Shown here: positions 22,392 to 31,220 of the stretch, piece after piece
Layout of the letters: each line of letters opens with the position of its first letter
Position numbering within the stretch: position 1 is the first letter of the stretch
Origin: Rhodospirillaceae bacterium
Lineage (GTDB): Bacteria > Pseudomonadota > Alphaproteobacteria > DSM-16000 > Inquilinaceae
Direction of reading: 5' to 3'
Length of the DNA stretch: 64,000 nucleotides
Assembly (NCBI GenBank): GCA_020638575.1
Contig: JACKIH010000003.1
Span: 2,337,501-2,401,500 of the forward strand
Notes under the pieces: generated by a model
The model's input: the letters and a program-made list of their open reading frames with translations, nothing else
What the model was told of the DNA's origin: nothing
Database searches by the model: none
Program-made: the position numbers and the translations under genes

Positions 22392-22994
22392 GGCTATGGC
22401 CGCGTCGGCGAACGGCAGGAGGGCCACACCGACAACCGATCCGGCACGGCCGGCTGCCCGACGGCCAGCTACCGGGAGGAGTTTCTCGACAGCCGCGTCC
22501 GCGAGCTGTTCGAGACGGGTCGCCCGCGCGATGAGGACGACGCACTCCTTTTCGCCCCGCTTCAGGAGGTGCGCCGCCCGATCGAACCCCATGGCGAGGC
22601 GGCCTTCCGGACGCTGCGGGCGGAGCAACAGCAGATCGGCGATCGCCTGTACCGGTTGACCGATGCCAATGTCGATGGGCTCATCGCCAAGGATGTCTTC
22701 GAGGAGCGCCGCACCGGGCTTCCTGTGCCGCAGCGCAGCATCGAGGACCGGATTGCTCAACAGCGTGGGAACCCGACCGCCGCCTGCGACCCGGTCGCGG
22801 ACGACCTCGAACGTTCGAAAACGTTGGAAACACGGTCCGAAACCGGACTCCCGGCCCAACAACCGGAGTTGATCCAAACCTCAACCCCGAACCGCATCGC
22901 AGACTGGAAGAACGTTGAAATACAACCCAAAAATTGCTTTTACAGAATCGCGCGCGCCAAAATATTACGGCGCTTCCACGTAAATCTGGACTGA
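22392..22994 (+). pseudogene. Remnant of large serine recombinase (zinc-ribbon and coiled-coil C-terminus)
   Basis: The frame reads GRVGERQEGHTDNR, CPTASYREEFLDSRVRELF, then QQIGDRLYRLTDANVDGLI, FEERRTGL, SIEDRIAQQ, TGLPAQQPELIQTSTPNRI and ADWKNVEI. It aligns by eye with the C-terminal half of large serine recombinases (GERQKGHxYYRCxTRxCP, RLARLTDAYIDGxI, FExRKxALL, ALPEEKRDLLKIVTSNR, GKNVEI). The zinc-ribbon cysteines are mostly lost and the catalytic N-terminus is absent, so it cannot be active. Its 5-prime end abuts the IS remnant, which probably truncated it. Proximity to tRNA-Met suggests that it was the integrase of an element once inserted there. Confidence 0.7.
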
Positions 22995-23894
22995 ACTCGA
23001 ACTTTTTCCATGATGATCTGCAAGTATGTTTTCTCAGGATGCAGCAACATCTAACTAACATTCTGCCGCCCAGACGGCATCCGTCGCGGCACCGGCAGAT
23101 AGCCGAGATTTGCGCCTCGCCAAAATGACAGACGGGTGCAGCAAATCAGCCAGTCGCGGGCAAAACGATTATCTATATGGAATATTACACTTTTATAAAC
23201 CTCAATATGAGAGCAAATCTCCCGTTTAATGCGCAATCCATATCACTTTGACCCAAATCAACCCGTGCCATACCGGAATGCGGCAGCCTAGGGGCGAACA
23301 AACGGATCAGGCACAATGTGTCCAGCAGATCCAAGCCCCATCGCCATCGCGACCGACGCATCGGCCCGGCAAAAGGGCCAGGTTCGCAGCGTCGCCGCGC
23401 GCCCGAACTCGTCCGGGATGCGCAATGGCATAGCCCGGTCGCAGCCGGCCGCGGTGGTTTTCCCCTCGGCGCGGCTACTGCCCGGTACCATCGGTCCCTT
23501 GAGCTTGCGGCAGCCCTTCCTCCATGTCTGCCGCTTGCAGGACGAATTGCAGCCTGCACCCACAGCAGCCTGCTCACCCCATCGTGCCTTGACCACCTGC
23601 AGCGCGAGTTCGTCGGCGCCGCCACAGCCGGCCAATGGTTGTGGGATGAGATCGCCGAGCCGAGCGGCAACGGAGCGACACGACAAAGCGTCCGGAACGG
23701 TGGATCGAGCCTGGCCTGACGCATCCAACGCGGCAAGACGGGGCAACCGACCTCAGTCCAAGTATCCAGTTGATGGGGTCCCATCCGGGATTCAGGGGGC
23801 CGGGACCCGGAGATCGCGTGGCCGCGCTTTCCAGCGGCATCCGCGGCAACGCGTTCTGGGGTTGGTCACCGCCGGGCCGTTCCCATGGCCGCCT
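22995..23894. other. Degenerate, probably non-coding stretch of the island
   Basis: This is about 900 bases with an AT-rich beginning (22960-23240, for example CTATATGGAATATTACACTTTTATAAAC) followed by GC-rich sequence. Several overlapping frames are open between 23290 and 23790, but none has a credible start and ribosome binding site together with a recognisable motif. One plus-strand frame (23318-23719) has a weak thioesterase-like tail. I regard the stretch as decayed sequence from the same acquisition event as the recombinase remnant. Confidence 0.4.
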
Positions 23895-24458
23895 GTGGAA
23901 CATCGGTGGCAGGTGCGCTGGGACAGTAACGGCCCATTCGTCGAGGTCGGCCGATTCCATGACCACAGACGGTTTGTTTGGGCGCCCCCGCGAAACGCCG
24001 CGGAAGGGACTGAACTCCACAGGCCGAATGAAGACGGCCCGTTGTCCGCCTTCATCTTCTGCTACGCCGAACGCGCGGCGCCCAGCCCCGATTGTCAGAT
24101 GGTCTTCGAGATCGAGGGTGCCGTCGTCAAGGCAACGTTCGGCAGAGAGTACTTCCCAGAGGCCGAGACCATCCGCAACGACATAACGGCCTTTTTCGAC
24201 TGTGCGCGGATGCCGCCACCATCACCTCCGGCCCTGGACTACGACGCGACCTGCGAATACCACGCCATCGCATACGATTTCCTGGATCTTCCCTCGACGG
24301 CTTGGACCGTCACTGCGCCGTTGCTTCTGGCCGAATACGAAGGCGAGCAGGACAGTTTGAGCGCCAATCCATTGCTATCGGCAGACCGACCACCCTGCGC
24401 CATCAATCCGGCAATCTCGGTACCAATGCTTGGCCCATCATCACGTGAGGGAGGATGA
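23895..24458 (+). CDS. Uncharacterised protein, start uncertain, possibly 5-prime truncated
   Basis: The frame is open from 23316, but only from about 23895 (GTG, VEHRWQVRWD) does the translation look protein-like: FVEVGRFHDHRRFVWAPP, SAFIFCYAERAAPSPDCQMV, FEIEGAVVKATFGREYFPEA and TAFFDCARM. The stop at 24456-24458 is one base before the next gene's ATG (24460), a spacing typical of translational coupling. This is the main reason to believe it. It has four cysteines and no membrane segment. I do not recognise a family. It may be the first gene of a unit with the secreted protein and the RTX protease. Confidence 0.3.
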   Translation: MEHRWQVRWDSNGPFVEVGRFHDHRRFVWAPPRNAAEGTELHRPNEDGPLSAFIFCYAERAAPSPDCQMVFEIEGAVVKATFGREYFPEAETIRNDITAFFDCARMPPPSPPALDYDATCEYHAIAYDFLDLPSTAWTVTAPLLLAEYEGEQDSLSANPLLSADRPPCAINPAISVPMLGPSSREGG

Positions 24459-24459
24459 C

Positions 24460-25176
24460 ATGGGCTCTGGATCAAAAGCTCAACGTGTCTTCATAGGCAT
24501 CCCCGCAATCTGCATGGTTATCGCCTCGATATCGTCGGCCCAACCCACAGAACGTGACCTGGAAGAGTGGCAGGCGGCTGCCGTCGAAATTCCGCTCGAT
24601 GATCCTCACCTGTCACTATCACTCTGGTGTGTGCAGGCTGAAGACATCGACGACATTCCTGACCCATACGCGAGAGCTCATTTACAGTTCTTTACAGCTT
24701 CCTACCCTCCCGACGCCCAACAGATTTTTCAGTCTTTGAATGCGTATGAGGAGTTCAACGCAACTGGCTACTTCGTCAGTCCTTCGATAGATCGCTGGCG
24801 AATTGGCCAAATCCCGATGCAATGCGACGATCATATCACACATCCGACGTGTCCATCGCCATATCCACGCGTCTATTTATTCGTTGGTGATGACTCTGCT
24901 GGGAGTCGTGGCAATACATTGATTACCGCAGATGCGGAACTTAGAGAATCGTACTCGCCGCTGGATGAGTCTAGCGTCATTGTCCAAGAAACTATAGGCC
25001 CAAGCTATATCACTATTATGGAGCCGTTAAACAATTTGCGATGGGCCGGCTTGATTAGCGACAGCAGGCGCGCCGACTATTTCTATGCGGAAATCCGCCA
25101 AGGCTTTGACTTGCCAATTACTCGGCAGGGCCGCCGCGCTATTTTAGACAGACTTTCCGATGCGTGCTCACCCTGA
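24460..25176 (+). CDS. Secreted protein of unknown function upstream of the RTX protease
   Basis: The protein has 238 residues from ATG 24460, preceded by GTGAGGGAGG; an earlier in-frame ATG lacks a ribosome binding site. A signal peptide is visible (KAQRVFIGIPAICMVIASISSA, cleavage likely before QPTE). The mature part has four cysteines (in WCVQ, QCDD, TCPS, ACSP), enough for two disulfides, and is acidic. No family is recognised. Base composition is AT-richer than the chromosome and like the 5-prime part of the following gene, which starts 42 bases later. It could be an inhibitor or accessory factor for the protease, but that is a positional guess only. Confidence 0.6.
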   Translation: MGSGSKAQRVFIGIPAICMVIASISSAQPTERDLEEWQAAAVEIPLDDPHLSLSLWCVQAEDIDDIPDPYARAHLQFFTASYPPDAQQIFQSLNAYEEFNATGYFVSPSIDRWRIGQIPMQCDDHITHPTCPSPYPRVYLFVGDDSAGSRGNTLITADAELRESYSPLDESSVIVQETIGPSYITIMEPLNNLRWAGLISDSRRADYFYAEIRQGFDLPITRQGRRAILDRLSDACSP

Positions 25177-25218
25177 CGACAGTAAGCAGCCGCAACTTCA
25201 TCTGGAGGGAGCAAGAAA

Positions 25219-28200
25219 ATGGCGGGAATTCGAGACCAAGAGGTCGCCCAAAGTCTTCTGACCAGCGTTCTTGTTTCCAACACTGCTTGGGCGGGCACTA
25301 CTCTGTCGTATGCTTTTGCCACAGAGAACGATCGAAGCACTGTCGAAACTGACGAAAATGTTGGCGGAATTTTTCAGATTCCTGCCTTAGGCGATTTTGA
25401 GGGAACGTTCAATCCACTCGACGTCGATGATCAAAAGGAGAATGAAGCGCGGATTCAAATTGTCGCGGCAATGACTGCTTGGTCAAATGTCATAAATATT
25501 GATTTCGTGTTGAGTAGCAGCTTTGATGCGGCAGATATTAAAATAGGTGGCATTGATGACTTTCGCGAAGTCGATGGTCCTGTACGCCCGTCCGGCGGAT
25601 CTGAAATGCCATTTGATAGAAATGAGAATACGACAACCCAAGTGCAAAATGATTATGAAGCTTATTTCTTTCTCAACACTACATCTGAATATTTCGGTGA
25701 TGCCGAACAGACCGGTGCTGGAAGCGAAACACTCGCCACGGCGCTACATGAACTAGGCCATGCGCTTGGCCTCGATCACCCTCACGATACCTATGCAGGA
25801 AGCCAGCAGCTGCCTGGAAGCAATGCCGGTGAAGGAGACTATGTGAAACTGGACAACCACAGATTTACTGTAATGTCGTATGAGGGCCCAGGCTTCGATC
25901 AAATTATCGCTAGTATGATTGGCAATCCTGTGACCCCGATGGCAATTGATATTGCTGCCGTTCAAATAATTTATGGAGGCAGCGACTTCCATACGGGTGA
26001 CAATGCATACGTTCTAACGGACCCGGGGGCGGCACCATTAGTCACTGATGGAGATACGGTTTCTATTGGAGAGTCGTTTTATTGTATCTGGGACACTGGC
26101 GGCACAGATGAAATTACCTATAGCGGCTCGTACAATGTCCTAATCAATCTCAATAATGCAACACTGTCTACAGATGATAATCACTTGATGGAGTCCTGGA
26201 TCTCTCATATTTTCGGTATGCCGTGGCGTACAGAAATGCATCCAGAGATTCGAATTAATCTAACCGATCCAGAATATTACGCTGGGGGCTTTTTATCACA
26301 AATATTTGAGTCAAGTGTCGGGCCAATTATTCGCGGTGGGTATACTATTGCCAATGACACAGTAGTACAGTACCCGCAAGGATATAATGTTGTTATCGAA
26401 AATGCAGCAGGGAACGCGGGCGATGACATCATCGTAGGAAACGAACATGACAATGCGCTGATCGGAAATAGTGGCAACGATACAATTATTGGGGTTGCTG
26501 GTGTTAATGTACTAGACGGGGGAGAGGGCGAGGATATTATTGTCGGTGGGTTGGGTCGGGACACCATACAAGGGGGCGTTGGTGATGACTTAGACATCAT
26601 CAATGGCAATATCGGAAATGATATAATTTATGGGGGAGGCGGCGACGATCTGATCGTCGGCGCGGCCAATGCGTCGATTCTATCGTGGTCTAGTAATCCA
26701 GTGGGGATTTGGGCACCGGAATCGCCGGACTGGTTGTTGGGTGGCATTCCAGACGAGTTACCCTTGGCTTATGAAGGCGGTCCGTCGATCGCTGAGACAC
26801 TCGTAAATCCCAGCATATTCGAAGATCTGCCCCCGGCAGACGGGCTGGAGGCTTACGGACTGACGAACCTTGACCCGGAAACGGAGTACGACAACGACGA
26901 GATTGATGGCGAAGGTGGCAATGACACCCTGATCGGCGGCCCTGGTGATGACATGATTTACGGTGGGGCTGGCGCCGATGTCATTGATGGAGGCGATGGC
27001 GATGACTGGCTTTTTGCCGGCACGACGTCGGACCTGAGATTCGATGGCGACACCGTCGTGGGCGGGCCTGGTGACGACACGATTGTCGTTGCCGATGAAA
27101 ACGGTGATGACGGCCAATGGAATTTCGCGCTTCTAATGGGTGGCCAAGACTACGATGTCTATCAGACCGGCTTTCAATTGTCGGAGTTTTTCTTCCCGGA
27201 AGAGTTAGCTGATTTTGATTATTATTATTGGCAAGGTGGGGGGCAGGTCGTTAACGACTATTTTGCGGCGCTTGCACCGGACGAGCACTACCTGACGATC
27301 ATAGACAGTGATGGTGCCGGCGAGATCCGCATGGCGGACGGAACTGCGCTGACGGGCGGTCAGAGAGCGAACTATGCATCAGCTCACGATCTCCCGGAGA
27401 TGGAGTTTATTGGCTCTAACGGAGAAGCTTATATTTATAATGTGGAAACTGGAAGCCTGACGATTACGGGCTCTGGAGTAGCCATCTTACTTGGCGAATT
27501 TGAGATGTATAGCGGTTTTGGCGAACAATTTGCGGCGAACTATCATATCATAGTTAAAGATTTCAAGAATGGCGACCTTGGTATTGATCTGGAAGGGACA
27601 GCCGCGGCGACGCCCCAGAGCGATCAGATCTCCGGAACCGAAGAAAAGGACGTGGTCTTCGGGGGCGATGGTGATGACCAGATCGAAGGCAATGGTGGCG
27701 ACGACTATCTGGACGGGGGTACCGGCAGCGACGTGCTGATCGGGGGCGACGGCCGGGACTGGTTGATCGGCGGGGACGGCGACGACAAAGCCGACGGTGG
27801 TGCTGGCGATGACCACCTGTCCGGCGGCAAGGGCGACGACGAGCTGAAAGGCTGGGATGGCAACGACGAGCTTTCCGGCGGCACCGGCAACGACCTGCTG
27901 ATCGGTGGGAACGGCTCGGATACCTACAATTTTACTCGGGGAGATGGCTGGGACACGGTTGCGGATAAGGCCAACGACAGCCAAAGCGCCGTGTCCAGCT
28001 CAGGTGATGTGCTGGTTCTCCACGGCTATTCCCCAGGCGATGTCGCGATCGGTCGACTTACACCGACCATGTCGGATCTTCTGCTGATGTTCGCAGGTAG
28101 CGACGACCGGGTGGTTGTCGCCAACACGCTTTATTCTGCGATGCCCTATGACGAATACCACAAGATCGAAACGGTCGCGTTTGATGACGGCACCACGTGG

Positions 28201-31035
28201 GCACTCCAGGATATCAAGACACAGATAAACGCCCAATGGATGCCAGGGAGTTCCAATAATGATACGCTGCTCGGCACCGCCGGGGCCGACGAGATGAACG
28301 GGTTCGAAGGCAGCGATGTCTTCATCGGCGGAGCCGGAAATGACCTGATCGTGGGTGACCACTATTATATTATCCGAGAGTCTGGGGACGAAGCGGATAT
28401 CGCCGTCTACTCCGGCAATCAGGCCGACTACCTCGTGGCCTACGACTTCTGGCTCAACGCGTTGACGGTCACCGACACGAACACCGCCGACGGCGACGAC
28501 GGGTTCGACCGGCTGATCGGCATCGAAACGCTGCAGTTCGCCGATGGCGTGCTGGATGTCCAATCGGTGATCCCACCCTATGTTGGCACCGAGGGCGATG
28601 ATTCATACGGCGGTACATCCTTCAACGATGTCATCGATGGGCTGGGAGGCAATGACGACCTCGGCGGCGGCCCTGGCGACGACACCATCACCGGCGGCGA
28701 CGGCGACGACTACCTCGCCGGGGGCGTGGGAAATGACGTCCTTTCAGGCGGCACCGGCCAGGATCTGCTCCAAGGCCTCGAAGGGATGGACGTGTACGTC
28801 TTCTCCGCCGGCGATGACGGGATGGAGATCCGCGACGAAGGCGGTGCGCCCGAGGTGGATCAACTCGTCATCCATGGCTGGCAGCCCAGCGAGACCACGG
28901 CGCGGAGACCGGAGCCCGAAAGCAACGATCTGCTGCTGACCTTCTCGGGCAGCACAGACGAGATCTTCATCCGCAACACCCTCGGCGGCGATGCCGGAAA
29001 CGAGATCGAAGAGACCATCTTCGACGATGGAACGGTCTGGACGACGGCGGATCTGCTGCTTCTGGTCGGCCAGGGCTCGGCAGGAGACGATGGGCTGTAT
29101 GGATCGGCGGACGCCGACCAATTCAGCGGCGGCGCCGGCAACGACACGATCATCGGGTGTGGCGGCGACGACTTGATCGACGGCGGGGATGGCGAGGACA
29201 CAGCGGTCTATTTCTACAACCGGGCCGACTACGTGATCACCTACGACGTGGGTCTTGGCACGCTGTCGGTTGTCGACATCAATGCGGCGGATGGTGACGA
29301 AGGCACCGACACGCTGACCGACGTCGAAACCCTGCTTTTCGCGGATGGAACCGTCGATGTGCAGCCGATCATCGATTGGGCCCTGTCGATCGACTTCAAC
29401 GGAACCGAAGGGGACGACACCTATGCCGGCTCTTCCTCCGATGAGCTGGTCTTCGGCAATGGCGGCGCCGACACGTTGTCCGGCGGAGACGGCGCTGACG
29501 AGATCGACGGCGGAGCGGGCAATGACCTGATTTCCGGTGACGGCGGAGACGATCTCCTCATTGGCGGCTCCGGCGACGACACCATCACCGGTGGCGAAGG
29601 TGACGATGTGGCCGTCTTCACCGGCAACCAGTCCGGCTATGCGTTCCAGTGGAACATCAACCTGGGCACGCAGACGGTGACGACGACGGTCACCGATATG
29701 AACCCGGCCGACGGCGACGACGGGGTCGACACGCTGGTCAATGTGGAGACGCTGGAATTCGCCGATGGCGCGATGTCGAACTACTCCATCTATGTCGACG
29801 GGTTCGGTACGGCCTACCTGCGGTCGGACGGCACCGAGCAGGACGACACGCTAAATGGCCTCGGGCTCGGCGACATGCTGAACGGGCTTGGCGGGTCGGA
29901 CACGCTGACGGGCAACGCCGGCGACGATCTGATCAACGGCGGCGAAGGCACCGACACGGCGGTCTATTCGGGCAACCAGGTCGACTACGCCATCACCTAC
30001 GACGCCGGTCTCGCCACCTTCACGGTGACCGACGCCAACGCGGCGGATGGCGACGAGGGCACCGATACGCTGACCGGCATCGAAACCCTGCAGTTTGCCG
30101 ACGGTACGGTGGCCGCCCAGACGCTCATCGGTGGCGGCGATCCGCCGCCATCGGGCGGCGACTTCGACGGCACCGAGGGCGACGATACCTATACCGGCAC
30201 GTCGGCCGACGAGGTGATCGCCGGCAATGGCGGTGCCGACACCCTGTCCGGAGCCGGCGGCAACGACGAGATCGACGGCGGAACGGGCGACGATGTGATC
30301 GCCGGCAACGACGGAAACGACCTGCTCACCGGCGGTCCCGGCGACGACACCATCGACGGCGGCGATGGCGAGGACACCGCGGTCTACGGCGGCAGCCTGT
30401 TCGACTACGCGTTCGGCTACGGGCTGGACTTCGGCAGCATGACGCTGACGCTGTATCTGACCGACTACAACACCGGCAACGGCGACGACGGTGCCGATGC
30501 GCTGACCAATATCGAGACGGTGCAGTTCTCCAACGGCACGATCACGCCGCTGTCCCTCTATGAGGATCCGCAGGGAACCCTCTTCATCGTCTACGAGGGC
30601 ACCCAGTACAACGACTATTACTCCGGCTGGTCCCTCAACGACATGATGTCCGGCAATGCGGGCACCGACACCCTGTCGGGCTCCGGCGGCAACGACCGGA
30701 TCGACGGCGGGGCCGGCAACGATGTGCTGGCCGGGGATGCCGGGGCGGACACGCTGATCGGCGGCACTGGTGACGACACCCTGACCGGCGGTTCCGGCGC
30801 CGACATCTTCGTGTTCGCCGATGGCGACGGCCAGGATCACATCACCGACTTTGATGCCGGCGTCGATTGGGTCGACCTCAGCGGGCACTCCGACTTCGCC
30901 TCGTTCGGCGACGTGTCGTCGGCACTGGGCCAGGAGGCCAACGGCGTGCTGCTCTCCGCATCCGGGAACGACAGCCTCTTCTTCGAAGGTCTGCTGGTGG
31001 GCGACCTGACGACGGACGACTTCCTGTTCGTTTGA
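25219..31035 (+). CDS. Giant RTX metalloprotease (serralysin-type peptidase M10 with calcium-binding repeats)
   Basis: The protein has 1938 residues with a good ribosome binding site (GGAGGGA). The N-terminal domain (about 30-280) is a metzincin: zinc site HELGHALGLDH (His177, Glu178, His181, His187) and Met-turn VMSYEG (Met219). RTX nonapeptide blocks (GGxGxDxLxGG type) follow at about 415-510, 550-620, 800-905, 1010-1040, 1130-1190, 1290-1330 and onward. Two HCBP-related segments (LVLHGYSPGDV..., LVIHGWQPSET...) and five copies of a 55-residue module (YSGNQxDYxITYD, TVTDxNxADGDxGxDTL, IETLQFADGTV) lie between. The C-terminus TTDDFLFV is a type I secretion signal, so export is in one step by an ABC system, none of which is encoded here. 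The first half is AT-richer than the second, indicating a mosaic origin. Confidence 0.9.
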   Translation: MAGIRDQEVAQSLLTSVLVSNTAWAGTTLSYAFATENDRSTVETDENVGGIFQIPALGDFEGTFNPLDVDDQKENEARIQIVAAMTAWSNVINIDFVLSSSFDAADIKIGGIDDFREVDGPVRPSGGSEMPFDRNENTTTQVQNDYEAYFFLNTTSEYFGDAEQTGAGSETLATALHELGHALGLDHPHDTYAGSQQLPGSNAGEGDYVKLDNHRFTVMSYEGPGFDQIIASMIGNPVTPMAIDIAAVQIIYGGSDFHTGDNAYVLTDPGAAPLVTDGDTVSIGESFYCIWDTGGTDEITYSGSYNVLINLNNATLSTDDNHLMESWISHIFGMPWRTEMHPEIRINLTDPEYYAGGFLSQIFESSVGPIIRGGYTIANDTVVQYPQGYNVVIENAAGNAGDDIIVGNEHDNALIGNSGNDTIIGVAGVNVLDGGEGEDIIVGGLGRDTIQGGVGDDLDIINGNIGNDIIYGGGGDDLIVGAANASILSWSSNPVGIWAPESPDWLLGGIPDELPLAYEGGPSIAETLVNPSIFEDLPPADGLEAYGLTNLDPETEYDNDEIDGEGGNDTLIGGPGDDMIYGGAGADVIDGGDGDDWLFAGTTSDLRFDGDTVVGGPGDDTIVVADENGDDGQWNFALLMGGQDYDVYQTGFQLSEFFFPEELADFDYYYWQGGGQVVNDYFAALAPDEHYLTIIDSDGAGEIRMADGTALTGGQRANYASAHDLPEMEFIGSNGEAYIYNVETGSLTITGSGVAILLGEFEMYSGFGEQFAANYHIIVKDFKNGDLGIDLEGTAAATPQSDQISGTEEKDVVFGGDGDDQIEGNGGDDYLDGGTGSDVLIGGDGRDWLIGGDGDDKADGGAGDDHLSGGKGDDELKGWDGNDELSGGTGNDLLIGGNGSDTYNFTRGDGWDTVADKANDSQSAVSSSGDVLVLHGYSPGDVAIGRLTPTMSDLLLMFAGSDDRVVVANTLYSAMPYDEYHKIETVAFDDGTTWALQDIKTQINAQWMPGSSNNDTLLGTAGADEMNGFEGSDVFIGGAGNDLIVGDHYYIIRESGDEADIAVYSGNQADYLVAYDFWLNALTVTDTNTADGDDGFDRLIGIETLQFADGVLDVQSVIPPYVGTEGDDSYGGTSFNDVIDGLGGNDDLGGGPGDDTITGGDGDDYLAGGVGNDVLSGGTGQDLLQGLEGMDVYVFSAGDDGMEIRDEGGAPEVDQLVIHGWQPSETTARRPEPESNDLLLTFSGSTDEIFIRNTLGGDAGNEIEETIFDDGTVWTTADLLLLVGQGSAGDDGLYGSADADQFSGGAGNDTIIGCGGDDLIDGGDGEDTAVYFYNRADYVITYDVGLGTLSVVDINAADGDEGTDTLTDVETLLFADGTVDVQPIIDWALSIDFNGTEGDDTYAGSSSDELVFGNGGADTLSGGDGADEIDGGAGNDLISGDGGDDLLIGGSGDDTITGGEGDDVAVFTGNQSGYAFQWNINLGTQTVTTTVTDMNPADGDDGVDTLVNVETLEFADGAMSNYSIYVDGFGTAYLRSDGTEQDDTLNGLGLGDMLNGLGGSDTLTGNAGDDLINGGEGTDTAVYSGNQVDYAITYDAGLATFTVTDANAADGDEGTDTLTGIETLQFADGTVAAQTLIGGGDPPPSGGDFDGTEGDDTYTGTSADEVIAGNGGADTLSGAGGNDEIDGGTGDDVIAGNDGNDLLTGGPGDDTIDGGDGEDTAVYGGSLFDYAFGYGLDFGSMTLTLYLTDYNTGNGDDGADALTNIETVQFSNGTITPLSLYEDPQGTLFIVYEGTQYNDYYSGWSLNDMMSGNAGTDTLSGSGGNDRIDGGAGNDVLAGDAGADTLIGGTGDDTLTGGSGADIFVFADGDGQDHITDFDAGVDWVDLSGHSDFASFGDVSSALGQEANGVLLSASGNDSLFFEGLLVGDLTTDDFLFV

Positions 31036-31220
31036 AGGACCTCAGGGGCCGGAGCCCGGCGTCAAGGACGCCGTGCCCTGCAGTATCGGCAAGCCTCGTC
31101 GGCGGTGTGCGTACCACCGCCTGCTGGATGTTCGGTCCCGGCGTGTGACGGCGTATTGCTGTGCTGTCATGCCAGGGACCGTCCATCGGTCCGATCGGTC
31201 GGCCCGATCAGGTGGCCCGA

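Noticed and set aside
23318..23719. Possible PaaI-like thioesterase remnant (AATAGQWLWDEIAE tail)
   Set aside because: Resemblance is limited to a short tail, with no hotdog-fold core or start signal visible. Too weak to annotate.
23288..23784. Possible transposase remnant on the minus strand
   Set aside because: Frames are open, but I could not match any transposase motif; composition alone explains the openness.
22069..31100. Duplicated tRNA-Met 3-prime end as right attachment site of the island
   Set aside because: I did not find a second copy of the tRNA end (TCCCTCCTCCGCTACCA) within the window.
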